From: Pseudooceanicola sediminis
Lineage (GTDB): Bacteria > Pseudomonadota > Alphaproteobacteria > Rhodobacterales > Rhodobacteraceae
Assembly (NCBI RefSeq): GCF_003575965.1
Contig: NZ_QWJJ01000014.1
Span: forward strand, 62,001 to 126,000
DNA length: 64,000 nt
Direction of reading: 5' to 3'
Shown here in pieces: positions 39,000-47,476 of the stretch. A program made the translations under genes and the position numbers. Position 1 is the first letter of the stretch. Every line of letters starts with the position of its first letter. Below the pieces are notes generated by a model that ran no database searches, was not told the origin of the DNA, and was given only the letters and a program-made list of their open reading frames with translations.

Positions 39000-39969
39000 G
39001 CGTAGCGATTTGGGGCAGTCCAAAAGGGGAGATCCGTGTGTCACCTGCCAGAATGCCTTCCAGCCGGCGGATGTGGGGCGCGAGCTCGCTCGCGCGGAGC
39101 CGCTGGTCGGGCGGCAGATGCGGCGGCCAGACACCAAGTGTGCCCTGCGCGCGGTGCTTCACCAGCCAGTCCGGCGGCGGCAGGGCATCGTCGATCAGGT
39201 AGTCACTGCCGCAGGTGCGATCACGAAGCGCTGCTGCCATGCCACCCTTGGCGCGACCTGCAAGGCGGCATGACGCCTGTACCCGCACGTCGCCCGCATG
39301 ACGCACGCTATGACCGGCGGTTTTCAGGCGGCGGACAAGATCGCGGTCCTCGCCCGTGGCAAGAGCGCGGAAGCCGCCGACGGAGAGGTAGGTCGCGGCG
39401 CGCAGGGCAAGGCTGGCGCCTGCGGCTTCGCCATGGTGATCGGATGGGCTGGTGGTTTCGGGCGCGTGGGCGGCGTAGAAGGCCAGCACCAGCGCGCGAT
39501 AGCGGCCCTCCATCGTGGCAAGTTGTGCGTCCATCCGGTCCAAGATCGCGGCTTCACTGACCATCGGGGTAACGTGGCCACAAACGGCTTCGACTTCTGA
39601 CAGATGGCTCAAACTCCGCTCCAGCCAGTCGGGAGCGACTATGCAGTCGGCGTCGGTGGTCAGGATATGGGCCAGTCTGGGTTGGGTGCGCAGGGCGGCG
39701 GCGGCACCGCGGGCCCGGGCCGTTCCGACGCCCTGTGAGGGTGTCAGGCGCAGGGTCTGCACAAGGATCGGCACGGCGGTCTGGTCGGCGAAGGCGCGCA
39801 CACGCTCGGCGGTGTCGTCCGCGCTCTCGCCGGCCGTGTTGTTGACCACGACATGGATCGCGGCGCGGGTGCCGCATTGCGCAACCAGGGCCTGAAGGCA
39901 GAGCAGGATGCGCGCGGATTCGTTTCGCGCCGGGATGACGATGGCGGTGGGGCAGAGGAGGTCAGGCAT
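38989..39969 (-). CDS. Glycosyltransferase family 2
   Basis: 326 residues, GT-A fold: N-terminal TAIVIPARNESARI, DxD-type metal site TTDADCI (about 107-113), acceptor-side GGFRALATGEDRDLVRRL (E-D motif). Soluble, no membrane helices. Seventh gene of the eight-gene overlapping cluster: start overlaps the methyltransferase stop by 8 bp, stop overlaps the sigma start by 11 bp. Sugar donor and acceptor unknown. Confidence 0.88.
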   Translation of the reverse strand: MPDLLCPTAIVIPARNESARILLCLQALVAQCGTRAAIHVVVNNTAGESADDTAERVRAFADQTAVPILVQTLRLTPSQGVGTARARGAAAALRTQPRLAHILTTDADCIVAPDWLERSLSHLSEVEAVCGHVTPMVSEAAILDRMDAQLATMEGRYRALVLAFYAAHAPETTSPSDHHGEAAGASLALRAATYLSVGGFRALATGEDRDLVRRLKTAGHSVRHAGDVRVQASCRLAGRAKGGMAAALRDRTCGSDYLIDDALPPPDWLVKHRAQGTLGVWPPHLPPDQRLRASELAPHIRRLEGILAGDTRISPFGLPQIATHDA

Positions 39970-40525
39970 GATCGGCCCCCGTGGCTCGGTCTATGCGGTA
40001 TCCTTGGGTGCGGCGCAGGAGCGTAAAGCGGCGGGTCGGCATCGCGGCGGTAAAACAGGCCAGCGACTGCTCGCCGCTGAGCGCATGGCTGGTGTTGCCG
40101 AGGTAACTGACGCACAGCAACTCGGCCCTTGGCCAGCGCCCCTCGATGTCGCGCGCAAGGTCGGTGATTTCGTCGGCGTCGAGGAAATACAGGATCTCGG
40201 ACAGCACGATCAGGTCGAATCTGGTGGTGGGCAGGGCGCAAGGCAGAAACCCTTGTATGAAACGCCCCTGCGGGAGCGCGCTTTGCGCGGCCAGCAGTGC
40301 GGTCTCAACGGCATCCAGCCCGGTGTAGCTGTTGCAAAGCGGCGCAAGATGCCTGGCCAGAGCGCCATTCCCACAGCCCAGTTCCAGCGCCGCTTCGTAG
40401 CGGTCATGCGACAGGGCGGCACGGGTGGCGCGGAACTTTTCCTGCTCGTACGGGCTGGTGGCGAAATGCCACGGGTCATCGCCATTGGCATAGATCGCTT
40501 GTAAGGCGCTGGCGGTAACACTCAT
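39962..40525 (-). CDS. SAM-dependent methyltransferase (NodS-like)
   Basis: 187-residue class I methyltransferase. Motif I ELGCGNGALARHLA, motif II/III region TRFDLIVLSEILYFLDADE. The N-terminal DPWHFATSPYEQEKF resembles NodS-type N-methyltransferases that modify deacetylated sugars. Placement right after a PIG-L N-deacetylase (ATGA overlap) fits methylation of a freed amine (inference). Confidence 0.85.
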   Translation of the reverse strand: MSVTASALQAIYANGDDPWHFATSPYEQEKFRATRAALSHDRYEAALELGCGNGALARHLAPLCNSYTGLDAVETALLAAQSALPQGRFIQGFLPCALPTTRFDLIVLSEILYFLDADEITDLARDIEGRWPRAELLCVSYLGNTSHALSGEQSLACFTAAMPTRRFTLLRRTQGYRIDRATGADHA

Positions 40526-41268
40526 GCTCGGATTCTCCAGAAAATCTCGTCCTCGGTCAGGAATTTTTCGACAAAGCCGGGGGCGATGGTGAACCCGTCG
40601 GGGTCGTCGAAGACGCGTTGGCCAAGCTGGCTGGCGTGGGCTTGGATGGCTGCGCGTTTGCGCGCGTGCGCGGGGGCAGTACGCAGCAGAAACGGGCGGT
40701 GCCGCGCGATGGTCCGGGCGAAGTTCGGATCGTCCCAGCGGGACCAGACCGGATAGCTGTAAAGCCGCAGACCGGGGCAGAACGCCAGCACGCGGCGGGC
40801 GATGTCGGCGGTGACCTTGTGATCGGCGTGGTGATCTTCCTCGGCGGGGGCAAAGAGGCGGTGCGCGCCGAGGGTGCGGCAGATTTCGGCGATGCTGCGC
40901 GCGACGGCGACCCTGTCCGACAGGTACAGCCGACTGTCGGACAGGCCGAGCCAGGTCAGGTCCGTCGGCCAGCCGCCGAGGTGCACGATGGCCTGTTCCA
41001 GTTCCTGCCGACGCAGGCAGGACAGGCGCTGTGGCGGCCAGTCCTGGGAGCCCGGGTGCGAGGCGGCACCATCGCTGACGCAGATGACGTGGGCGCCGCG
41101 ATCAGCAAAGGCATGGGCCAGCAGAGCGCCGCAGCCAAGGGATTCGTCATCCGGGTGGGGGGCGAGCACGACGGTCGGGCGGGTGCCGGTCAGCGTGGCG
41201 GCGCTGACATGGCGGCCGGGCAAGGTGGTGGCGCGGGGCCGGTTCTGAGGAAGGTCATGCACACTCAT
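40522..41268 (-). CDS. PIG-L family N-deacetylase
   Basis: 248-residue zinc-dependent LmbE/PIG-L deacetylase, which removes N-acetyl groups from GlcNAc-type sugars. Zinc motif APHPDDESLGCG and the downstream EEDHHADH segment are intact. I start at 41268 (MSVHDLPQNRP), where ATG overlaps the stop of the preceding gene (ATGA). The NodS-like methyltransferase follows by another ATGA overlap, suggesting consecutive steps. Confidence 0.9.
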   Translation of the reverse strand: MSVHDLPQNRPRATTLPGRHVSAATLTGTRPTVVLAPHPDDESLGCGALLAHAFADRGAHVICVSDGAASHPGSQDWPPQRLSCLRRQELEQAIVHLGGWPTDLTWLGLSDSRLYLSDRVAVARSIAEICRTLGAHRLFAPAEEDHHADHKVTADIARRVLAFCPGLRLYSYPVWSRWDDPNFARTIARHRPFLLRTAPAHARKRAAIQAHASQLGQRVFDDPDGFTIAPGFVEKFLTEDEIFWRIRA

Positions 41269-42341
41269 CCGACCAGGTCCCACAGGGCGCCATCGCGCGT
41301 GAAGGCATGGTCGGCCAGCCGCATCAGCATTGCGTCGCGCGCCGCCTGGCGCATGTAGACCGACAGGTCCTGTGCCATCCGCAGCGTGGTGGAACCGGGC
41401 CCGAAATGGCCCAGCCCGAGGCTTTGTTCGACCGCGCGGACGGTGTCGAGGCCCAGCTCTTCGGTCATCAGACGCGTGGCTATGGAGGTGGCGACGCTAT
41501 CCTGCGCGGCCTCGCTGGCGGCGCATTGCGCGGCGTGGCGGACCAGCGTGGCCGCCGCCAGGGCGCGGGTCAACTGGGTGGCAAGGCGTGTCTTCTGCGC
41601 CTCGGCGGCCATGCGGTCTCGTCCGCGCAGGGTCTTGGCGGCAGTATCGAGCAACCCGAGCGCCGCGCCCAGTTGCAGCGCCGCGATGCGCCAGACGCCG
41701 CCGACGAAATGTGGTTCGCGCAGATAGTCGCCGGGTCCGCCGATCCAATCAAAGGCCGACAGCGTCAGCCCGTCGCAGTCGAAGCGGCCCGAGGTGGTGG
41801 CGCGCATACCGGGCATCTGCCAGGCGCTGGCATCGGAACGCGCGGCATCGCTGGCGTCGATCAGGGCCAGGCGCACCTGGGGGCCGGAGTTCACGGTGAT
41901 GATCGCATGGGTAGCGGTGCCAAGGCCCGAGGCAAAGACCTTGGCCCCGGTCAGGCAACCACGGGCGCTGTCCCAGGTGACGGGATCAGGGCCATCGGCG
42001 CCCCAGACGCCCAGCAGTCCGCCGGCCAAGATCAGCCTTTCGATGCGGTTTTGCTGCGCTGGTCTGGCGTGGGCACGCAACAGGGCCAGCGCGTTGACGT
42101 GCCCTTCCCACAGCCGCCCGAGCGAAAGGTTGACGGCGCCGATGCGCATCAATCGGTTCGCTGTCGCGTCCGGCGTGCGCAGGCCATCGTCAAGCATCAG
42201 GCCAGCGCGGTGCAGCAGCGCGACGGATCTGGCGATGGCGGCTGTGCCCGCGTCCTCTTGCTCGGCGTTCAGGGCGAGGGTGTCGAGGATATCGACAAGC
42301 TCGGTACGGGGGGCAGAGGTCGGGCGCAATGGCGAGGTCAT
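41265..42341 (-). CDS. Acyl-CoA dehydrogenase-like protein
   Basis: 358 residues with the ACAD fold: middle beta-domain (GCLTGAKVFASGLGTATHAI), C-terminal helices ending GLGHFGPGSTTLRMAQDLSV. It is divergent and I cannot place the usual catalytic Glu, so it may act on a carrier-bound or amino-sugar substrate or be non-dehydrogenating. Start at 42341 by ATGA overlap with the glycosyltransferase. Such ACAD relatives recur with PIG-L and glycosyltransferase genes in other bacteria, but the reaction is undescribed as far as I know. Confidence 0.8.
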   Translation of the reverse strand: MTSPLRPTSAPRTELVDILDTLALNAEQEDAGTAAIARSVALLHRAGLMLDDGLRTPDATANRLMRIGAVNLSLGRLWEGHVNALALLRAHARPAQQNRIERLILAGGLLGVWGADGPDPVTWDSARGCLTGAKVFASGLGTATHAIITVNSGPQVRLALIDASDAARSDASAWQMPGMRATTSGRFDCDGLTLSAFDWIGGPGDYLREPHFVGGVWRIAALQLGAALGLLDTAAKTLRGRDRMAAEAQKTRLATQLTRALAAATLVRHAAQCAASEAAQDSVATSIATRLMTEELGLDTVRAVEQSLGLGHFGPGSTTLRMAQDLSVYMRQAARDAMLMRLADHAFTRDGALWDLVG

Positions 42342-43369
42342 GCGGTCACCGCGCGCTGAGGGCAAAGGGCGGTTTCGTGCAGCAGTTGCGACCATTGTGC
42401 GGCGACGTTGCGCAGGCGGAACTGCGGGTTGGCCTGGACGTCGGGGGGTGTCGTCTGCCAACGCTGGATGACTTGGGCAAGGTGCGCGGTGTCAAGGGTG
42501 CTCAGGTACTGGCCGGGCGTCAGCACCTCTTCGTTGGCGCCAAGGGCGGCGCTTGCAAGGACCGGCGTACCAACCGCATTGGCCTCGGCCATCACGAGGC
42601 CGAAGGTTTCGGCAAAGCTTGTCTGGGGCATGAACAGGCAAAGCGCGCGGCGCATCTGGCGCATCAGCGCGCCGTGCGAAAGCGTACCGAGGAAGCGGAC
42701 GTTTTTGGGCACGGGTCCGGTGTTCCAGCGCAGGTAACCCGGATCGGCGACGGCAAGCGTGAGGTCAGGCAGCACCGCGCGCAGGGCATCGAAGCGGCCG
42801 AAAACCTCGGCCAGGCCCTTGTGCGGAGAACTGGCAAACAGCAGGCGGTTGGGATCGCGTCGGGTCGCGTCAGGCGCCAGCGTGTCGGCGATAGGGTTGT
42901 AGATGAAGCCGGTACGGGGCAGGGCGCCGTCGCCCAGAAAGGCGCGCAGCCAGTCCATGTGGCTGCGCGAGACGCAGATGATACGGACCCCGGCGGCATG
43001 AAGCGCCGGACCCATCTTGCGGTTGTGGCGACCCGGGCGAATGTGCAGCCACAGCAGGATCGCGGCTTCGGGGTGCAGCTTGCGCAGCTTGACCGCGACC
43101 TTCCAGGTGTTCAGCACGATTATCACGTCCGCCCCGGCCGGCCCCGCAGAAAGAGGTAGCATCAGCCCTGCTGAGGTGGCCAGCGGCTCGCGCCGGGTGG
43201 CCTGGTAATGGCGTACTTCAAAGTCGCGGGTTAGCGTGGCGCAGACGCGCAGCACGGTCGCCTCGGTCCCACCCAGGCCGCCACGGGTCAGCGACAGTGG
43301 ATCATAGGGCGCGCCGCAGCACGGATCGACGATGGCGATCCGCGGGCGGGACCGGTGCGGGCGGGACAT
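42338..43369 (-). CDS. Glycosyltransferase, GT4-like (GT-B fold)
   Basis: 343 residues. N-terminal GGLGGTEATVLRV is the donor-loop glycine motif; C-terminal nucleotide-sugar site includes SFAETFGLVMAEANAVGTPVLAS and the E-x7-E pattern. The LLFASSPHKGLAEVF segment is typical of GT4. Start at 43369 (MSRPHR) by TGATG overlap; an ATG at 43378 adds three residues. Part of the coupled cluster. Confidence 0.88.
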   Translation of the reverse strand: MSRPHRSRPRIAIVDPCCGAPYDPLSLTRGGLGGTEATVLRVCATLTRDFEVRHYQATRREPLATSAGLMLPLSAGPAGADVIIVLNTWKVAVKLRKLHPEAAILLWLHIRPGRHNRKMGPALHAAGVRIICVSRSHMDWLRAFLGDGALPRTGFIYNPIADTLAPDATRRDPNRLLFASSPHKGLAEVFGRFDALRAVLPDLTLAVADPGYLRWNTGPVPKNVRFLGTLSHGALMRQMRRALCLFMPQTSFAETFGLVMAEANAVGTPVLASAALGANEEVLTPGQYLSTLDTAHLAQVIQRWQTTPPDVQANPQFRLRNVAAQWSQLLHETALCPQRAVTA

Positions 43370-44376
43370 CAGGTGCATACGGCAGCCTTTTGGGGGGCGG
43401 AGAGCGGAGGGGAGACAAGCGCGGGCCCTTGGGCGAATTCCGCCAGCAGCCGGGTGATGCTTTGGTGCGTTGCCTGTGTGGTGGGAATATCGCGCCGCGC
43501 GAGCTGCGCGGGGTTCGTAACCTCGGCCAGCGCCAGACCGGGCAGGTCGATCTGCACTGGGGGAATGGTGCCGGTTGCGCGCCATCCGCGCACCTTGGCC
43601 CAAACGCGCTGGCGGTCGGCGCGACGGCGGTCGCTGTCGTAATCCGACGCGGCGGACTGTGTCAGGCTGTCGGGTGTCTCGATCTTCGTCAGCAGCAATT
43701 CGGGGATGACCCACATGATTTCGCCGTTCAACATCAGACGATTACGCAGTTCGCGATCCTCCTCGATGATGTCGTCGAAGCCGCCGTTACGGCGCAGCAC
43801 ATCGGTGTGGAACAGGCCAGAATTGATATGGGTCCATTCACCCGGCACGCGCGCGCCCATTTGCAGGTTGGGAAAGACGTCATCCAACAATGACAGATCA
43901 CGCCGAATCGCCACGCGCTGACCATCGGGCAGGATCAGCTCGTGATGCACCAGCGCCACGCCGACTTGGAGGCGGGTATCGGCCTGCCGTCCGATCAGCT
44001 GCCAGTTCAGGCAGGCATCGGCACCGATGTCCTGGCGTGTCAGTACGCGAACTTGGTGCAGCAGCTTGTCGCGGTGTGGAATGTCGTCGGAATCGTGAAA
44101 GGTGACGGCGGGACCATCGGTCAGCAGTAGCCCGGCGTTCTTGGCCTGCGCCGTGCCAACGTTGCGGGCCAAACGAATGTAATTGAAATCCGCACGATCA
44201 AAGAACGGCATCAGCGCCGCGCGGGTGTCGTCGTTGCTGGCGTCGTCGATGACTGTTACGCGGCGATTCCACCACGATTGTTCCAGCGCCGCACGCACGG
44301 CTGTCACGACCATGTGCGCCCGGTTGTAGGTGGGGATGATGATGTCGACGCAGGGAGCAAGTTCCGGCTGTGTCAT
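43369..44376 (-). CDS. Glycosyltransferase family 2
   Basis: 335 residues, GT-A: VDIIIPTYNRAHMVVTAVRA, D-x-D-like HDSDDIPHRDK (about 92-102), and GGFDDIIEEDRELRNRLML on the acceptor side. No membrane segments. Start 44376 overlaps the previous stop (ATGA). It probably adds one sugar to the growing glycan; specificity not readable. Confidence 0.88.
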   Translation of the reverse strand: MTQPELAPCVDIIIPTYNRAHMVVTAVRAALEQSWWNRRVTVIDDASNDDTRAALMPFFDRADFNYIRLARNVGTAQAKNAGLLLTDGPAVTFHDSDDIPHRDKLLHQVRVLTRQDIGADACLNWQLIGRQADTRLQVGVALVHHELILPDGQRVAIRRDLSLLDDVFPNLQMGARVPGEWTHINSGLFHTDVLRRNGGFDDIIEEDRELRNRLMLNGEIMWVIPELLLTKIETPDSLTQSAASDYDSDRRRADRQRVWAKVRGWRATGTIPPVQIDLPGLALAEVTNPAQLARRDIPTTQATHQSITRLLAEFAQGPALVSPPLSAPQKAAVCT

Positions 44377-45824
44377 GGCATGTCTTTCTGAAGGGCGCAG
44401 TCGACCGCGCGGCGGTAACTGTGCAGGTGGCGGGCGGTCAGCAGTGCGGCGGGCAGCGGCAGTATCAGCGCCAGCGTCGCAGCGCCGATCAGCGGCCCGA
44501 GATGCAGGGCTGTCGGAAGCGCGAGCAGTGCGGCAACCATGGGCAGGACGTGATGCGCCGAGATGTCGTGGCCGCGTCTTGCGGTGCGGGGTGATTTGTC
44601 GGTGACGGCAAAGCCCGTGCGGCGACCAAGCAGCGTGGCAAGCGTGGCCAGTGCCGCCACCGGGGTCAGCGCCAGGCGACTGGCCAGCGCGCTGGCGATA
44701 TGGCGCGTCGACAAACCGTCGCGGATGCCGCGGTAGATCAGCCGCCAACCGAGGTCATAGAGGCTGAGCAATATCGTCGCTGCGCTGAGCAACATAATCG
44801 GCAAGCTGCCCAGCCCGCTGAGCAGGCACAGGATGAGTATGACCGCGGGCAAAAGCGAGAGGTTCAGCCAGGCTGTCAATTGCGACAGAACGGCCAGACG
44901 TCTTGGCAGGCTGAGCCCGCAGCGCCGCGTGGCAAAAAGTGCGGTATGATGCAGCAGCGTCTGAAGGTTGCCGCTGGCCCAGCGATAGCGCTGCTTTTCC
45001 AGGCCGCGCAGGCTGAGAGGCAAAAGGCCCTTGCCGACCACTTGCGAGATGAAGTGCCCCGTATAGCCCGCCCGGCAAAGGTAGACGCCAGTATCCGCGT
45101 CCTCGGTGGTGGTGGCCATGGACCAGCCGCCGATTGCCAGCAGCGCGGGGTGCGATATGACGCAGAGCGTGCCGGTAAGCAGAACAGCTTCGGCCCCGTC
45201 GGCAAGCTGGGCGGCGGTGCGGAAATACTCCTCCAGATCGGCATCGACGCCAGGCGCGATTTCGGAGGATAGATCATATGCCTGTGGAAACTGTACATAG
45301 TCTGCACCTGTGTCGGCCAAGGCGCGGGCGGCGGCGCTCAGGAAATGTGGCGCGACCCGGTAGTCGGCATCGACGGTGACGATATGGGTGGCATCGGGAC
45401 GGGTCAGCGAAAGCGCGATGTTCAGTGCCCCCGCCTTTGCGCCGCCTACGCCCATGCGGTGTATGAAGTTGATGTTGCGGGGGCCGTCACAGAACTCTGC
45501 CACGGGTTGCCACAGCGCGGGATCGGCGGTGTTGTTGTCTATTACAATGATCTCATAATCCGCCTCGGCCCAGTCCTGCGCCAGGAGCGTGCGCAGGGTC
45601 TGGCACACCATGGCGGGCGGTTCGCTGTGGATCGCGACGTGAATCGAGAAGACAGGGGTACCTGATTGCCAGGTGGGCAGGGTGCGACCACTGCGGTCGG
45701 GCTTGCAGATTTCGCCAGCGAGACGCAGCGCGATCAGGACAACTTGCAATGCGAACACAAGTGAAGTGATCAGTAGCGCCGCGTTCGAGATGAACACCGA
45801 AAAGCTGGCAAGGCCAACGAACAT
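44373..45824 (-). CDS. Membrane-bound processive-type glycosyltransferase (GT2, BcsA-like)
   Basis: 483 residues and first gene of the cluster. One N-terminal helix (8-35), a cytosolic GT2 domain with VDADYR, TTTEDADTG and the QRYRWASG (QxxRW) motif, then several C-terminal helices. These are the cellulose/hyaluronan/NodC-type synthase motifs, so it may polymerise a sugar, possibly GlcNAc given the PIG-L gene downstream (inference). The upstream 220 bp should hold the cluster promoter; I see no EcfG-type site there. Confidence 0.88.
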   Translation of the reverse strand: MFVGLASFSVFISNAALLITSLVFALQVVLIALRLAGEICKPDRSGRTLPTWQSGTPVFSIHVAIHSEPPAMVCQTLRTLLAQDWAEADYEIIVIDNNTADPALWQPVAEFCDGPRNINFIHRMGVGGAKAGALNIALSLTRPDATHIVTVDADYRVAPHFLSAAARALADTGADYVQFPQAYDLSSEIAPGVDADLEEYFRTAAQLADGAEAVLLTGTLCVISHPALLAIGGWSMATTTEDADTGVYLCRAGYTGHFISQVVGKGLLPLSLRGLEKQRYRWASGNLQTLLHHTALFATRRCGLSLPRRLAVLSQLTAWLNLSLLPAVILILCLLSGLGSLPIMLLSAATILLSLYDLGWRLIYRGIRDGLSTRHIASALASRLALTPVAALATLATLLGRRTGFAVTDKSPRTARRGHDISAHHVLPMVAALLALPTALHLGPLIGAATLALILPLPAALLTARHLHSYRRAVDCALQKDMP

Positions 45825-46046
45825 CCTCCACCCCCTTAGGTGTTGTTATCGCTGCAATACCTCAGCATCACTCTTGAAAAGGAGGCAGGCACACGCCTCA
45901 GGCAACAGACGACGCGTGCAGTCTCCCGCGCCATACCAATGGTCGCGGGAAACAGAACGCTCGTCGCTGAGAGGGTATGCCGTCGGGGACGGTCGCGCTT
46001 TAAACTGGATTTAGGCGGATGATGATTTGGGTACCGATGCGCGGTA

Positions 46047-46796
46047 TCACGCCTGCGTGCCGTCGCTCGGCAGCCAGGAAATATCGATGTCGTCGTACCG
46101 ATTATGAAAGTCAGTCATCTCGCGAAGGCGGTCTTCGCGAAGGATTTGTATGTGGAGACCGTCACGGCGAATGTAGCCTTCAACCTCCATCCGCGAAAAT
46201 GTCTTGCTGATATAGACATTCGTCAGGCCGAGGTATTGGGCAATCTGGGTCTGGTTCAGCGGCAGGCGGAATCTGTCTGTCAGCTCGGAGCTGGTAATCC
46301 GCAGCCGCGCGATCAGATCCAGCAACATGTAGCCGATGCGTTCGAGCGCGCTCATCCGGCCCATGGCACGCAGCAGGTCGATCAAAACGACCTGATCGCG
46401 CAGGGCGAGGGACATCAGAAGTGCAGTCAGACGCGGAGACGTACGAAAGACCTCGTCCATCGCCTGCTTGGCGAACGGGCAAAGGACCACATTTTCGACG
46501 GCACACAACGAGGTTGAAACATCCTTCAGTGCGATATCGGTAAAGCCGACAATGTCGCCGGGATGATGAATTTTCACGATCTGTCGTCTGCCGTCCGGCA
46601 TGTCGGCATAGCTGATAAGCCAGCCGCGCTTGACGACAAACAGCTCCTTGTTGGTATCGCCGCCTTGATAGATTTCCTGCCCAGCCTGGTAATTCCGCTC
46701 GGACTTCTCGATCTCTCGCAACAAGGCGCGGTCGGTTTCGCTGAGGGGGACGTAATGCTGCAGCTTGGTGACGAGGCAGCTTGATGTCTTTTGCAT
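46047..46796 (-). CDS. Crp/Fnr family transcriptional regulator
   Basis: 249 residues: cyclic-nucleotide-like sensor domain (YQAGQEIYQGGDTNKELFVV, HHPGDIVGFTDIAL), long dimer helix, and a winged helix with LPLNQTQIAQYLGLTNVYIS. The N-terminal cysteine cluster needed for an Fnr iron-sulfur centre is absent (only C7 and scattered ones), so it is not an oxygen sensor of the Fnr type. It lies 222 bp upstream of the glycan cluster on the same strand and could regulate it; no binding site found. Confidence 0.9.
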   Translation of the reverse strand: MQKTSSCLVTKLQHYVPLSETDRALLREIEKSERNYQAGQEIYQGGDTNKELFVVKRGWLISYADMPDGRRQIVKIHHPGDIVGFTDIALKDVSTSLCAVENVVLCPFAKQAMDEVFRTSPRLTALLMSLALRDQVVLIDLLRAMGRMSALERIGYMLLDLIARLRITSSELTDRFRLPLNQTQIAQYLGLTNVYISKTFSRMEVEGYIRRDGLHIQILREDRLREMTDFHNRYDDIDISWLPSDGTQA

Positions 46797-47476
46797 TCTT
46801 CTTCCTAGTCTGTGTCAGGTTGCGGAGGACTGTGCAGGCGCGGCTGATCTGTCGTGTCCATGCCAAGGCTAGTGGTGCATGTTCAGCTGCACGTTAAACC
46901 CCTGAGAGGGCATTCGGTTCAGTCGGTCAAATTGGCATGTATGTGTGGGCAAATGCGTCAGGGCGGTGCTGCGGGGCATCATCCATAATCGATGCGGCCG
47001 GCTGGTCGCCCAGCAGAGGGATGCGCGAGGGAAGCGAACTTCGCAAGTCGGCTGTGCTGAGAAGAGGGACATGGTTCGCGCCGCGCTGCCGCGAACAAGT
47101 GGGGCCTTCGTACGCCGCGGACGCATCTCTTCCAGTTAACCATTGATGGTGCGGGGGACGTTTAACCTCGGTCCAATGGCCGCCGCGCCAAGTGCATGGC
47201 GCGGCGAGGGTAACTGTTGCGTTGGCCATTTGAATGCACGCCGCAGCACCTCGTTCTGCGGATTTCGCAAGGTGACGGGCCACGCCCGTTGTGGTCAAGG
47301 CGGCGCTTTGGCAGGAGAGTTGCCCGAGATTGGACATCTCGATCGCCGGCTGTCTTGCGAAGGACCCCGCGGATTTCCAGGCTGATGCTGGTATGGCGCA
47401 GCAGGTGAACGGTGATGCCCGACCCGACCGAAACCCCGGGCGCAACCGTCGTTGGAAAGGCGCATTGGTCCGTTTG
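46797..47476. other. 680-bp region without a supported gene
   Basis: No frame shows family features, a ribosome-binding site and coding-like base use together. Short open frames exist on both strands, including one of 192 codons on the minus strand that looks like an artefact of GC bias. A decayed insertion sequence is possible but I see no terminal repeats. Confidence 0.5.

Noticed and set aside
46047-46796. Crp/Fnr regulator as a true oxygen-sensing Fnr
   Set aside because: The N-terminal Cys cluster for a 4Fe-4S centre is absent.
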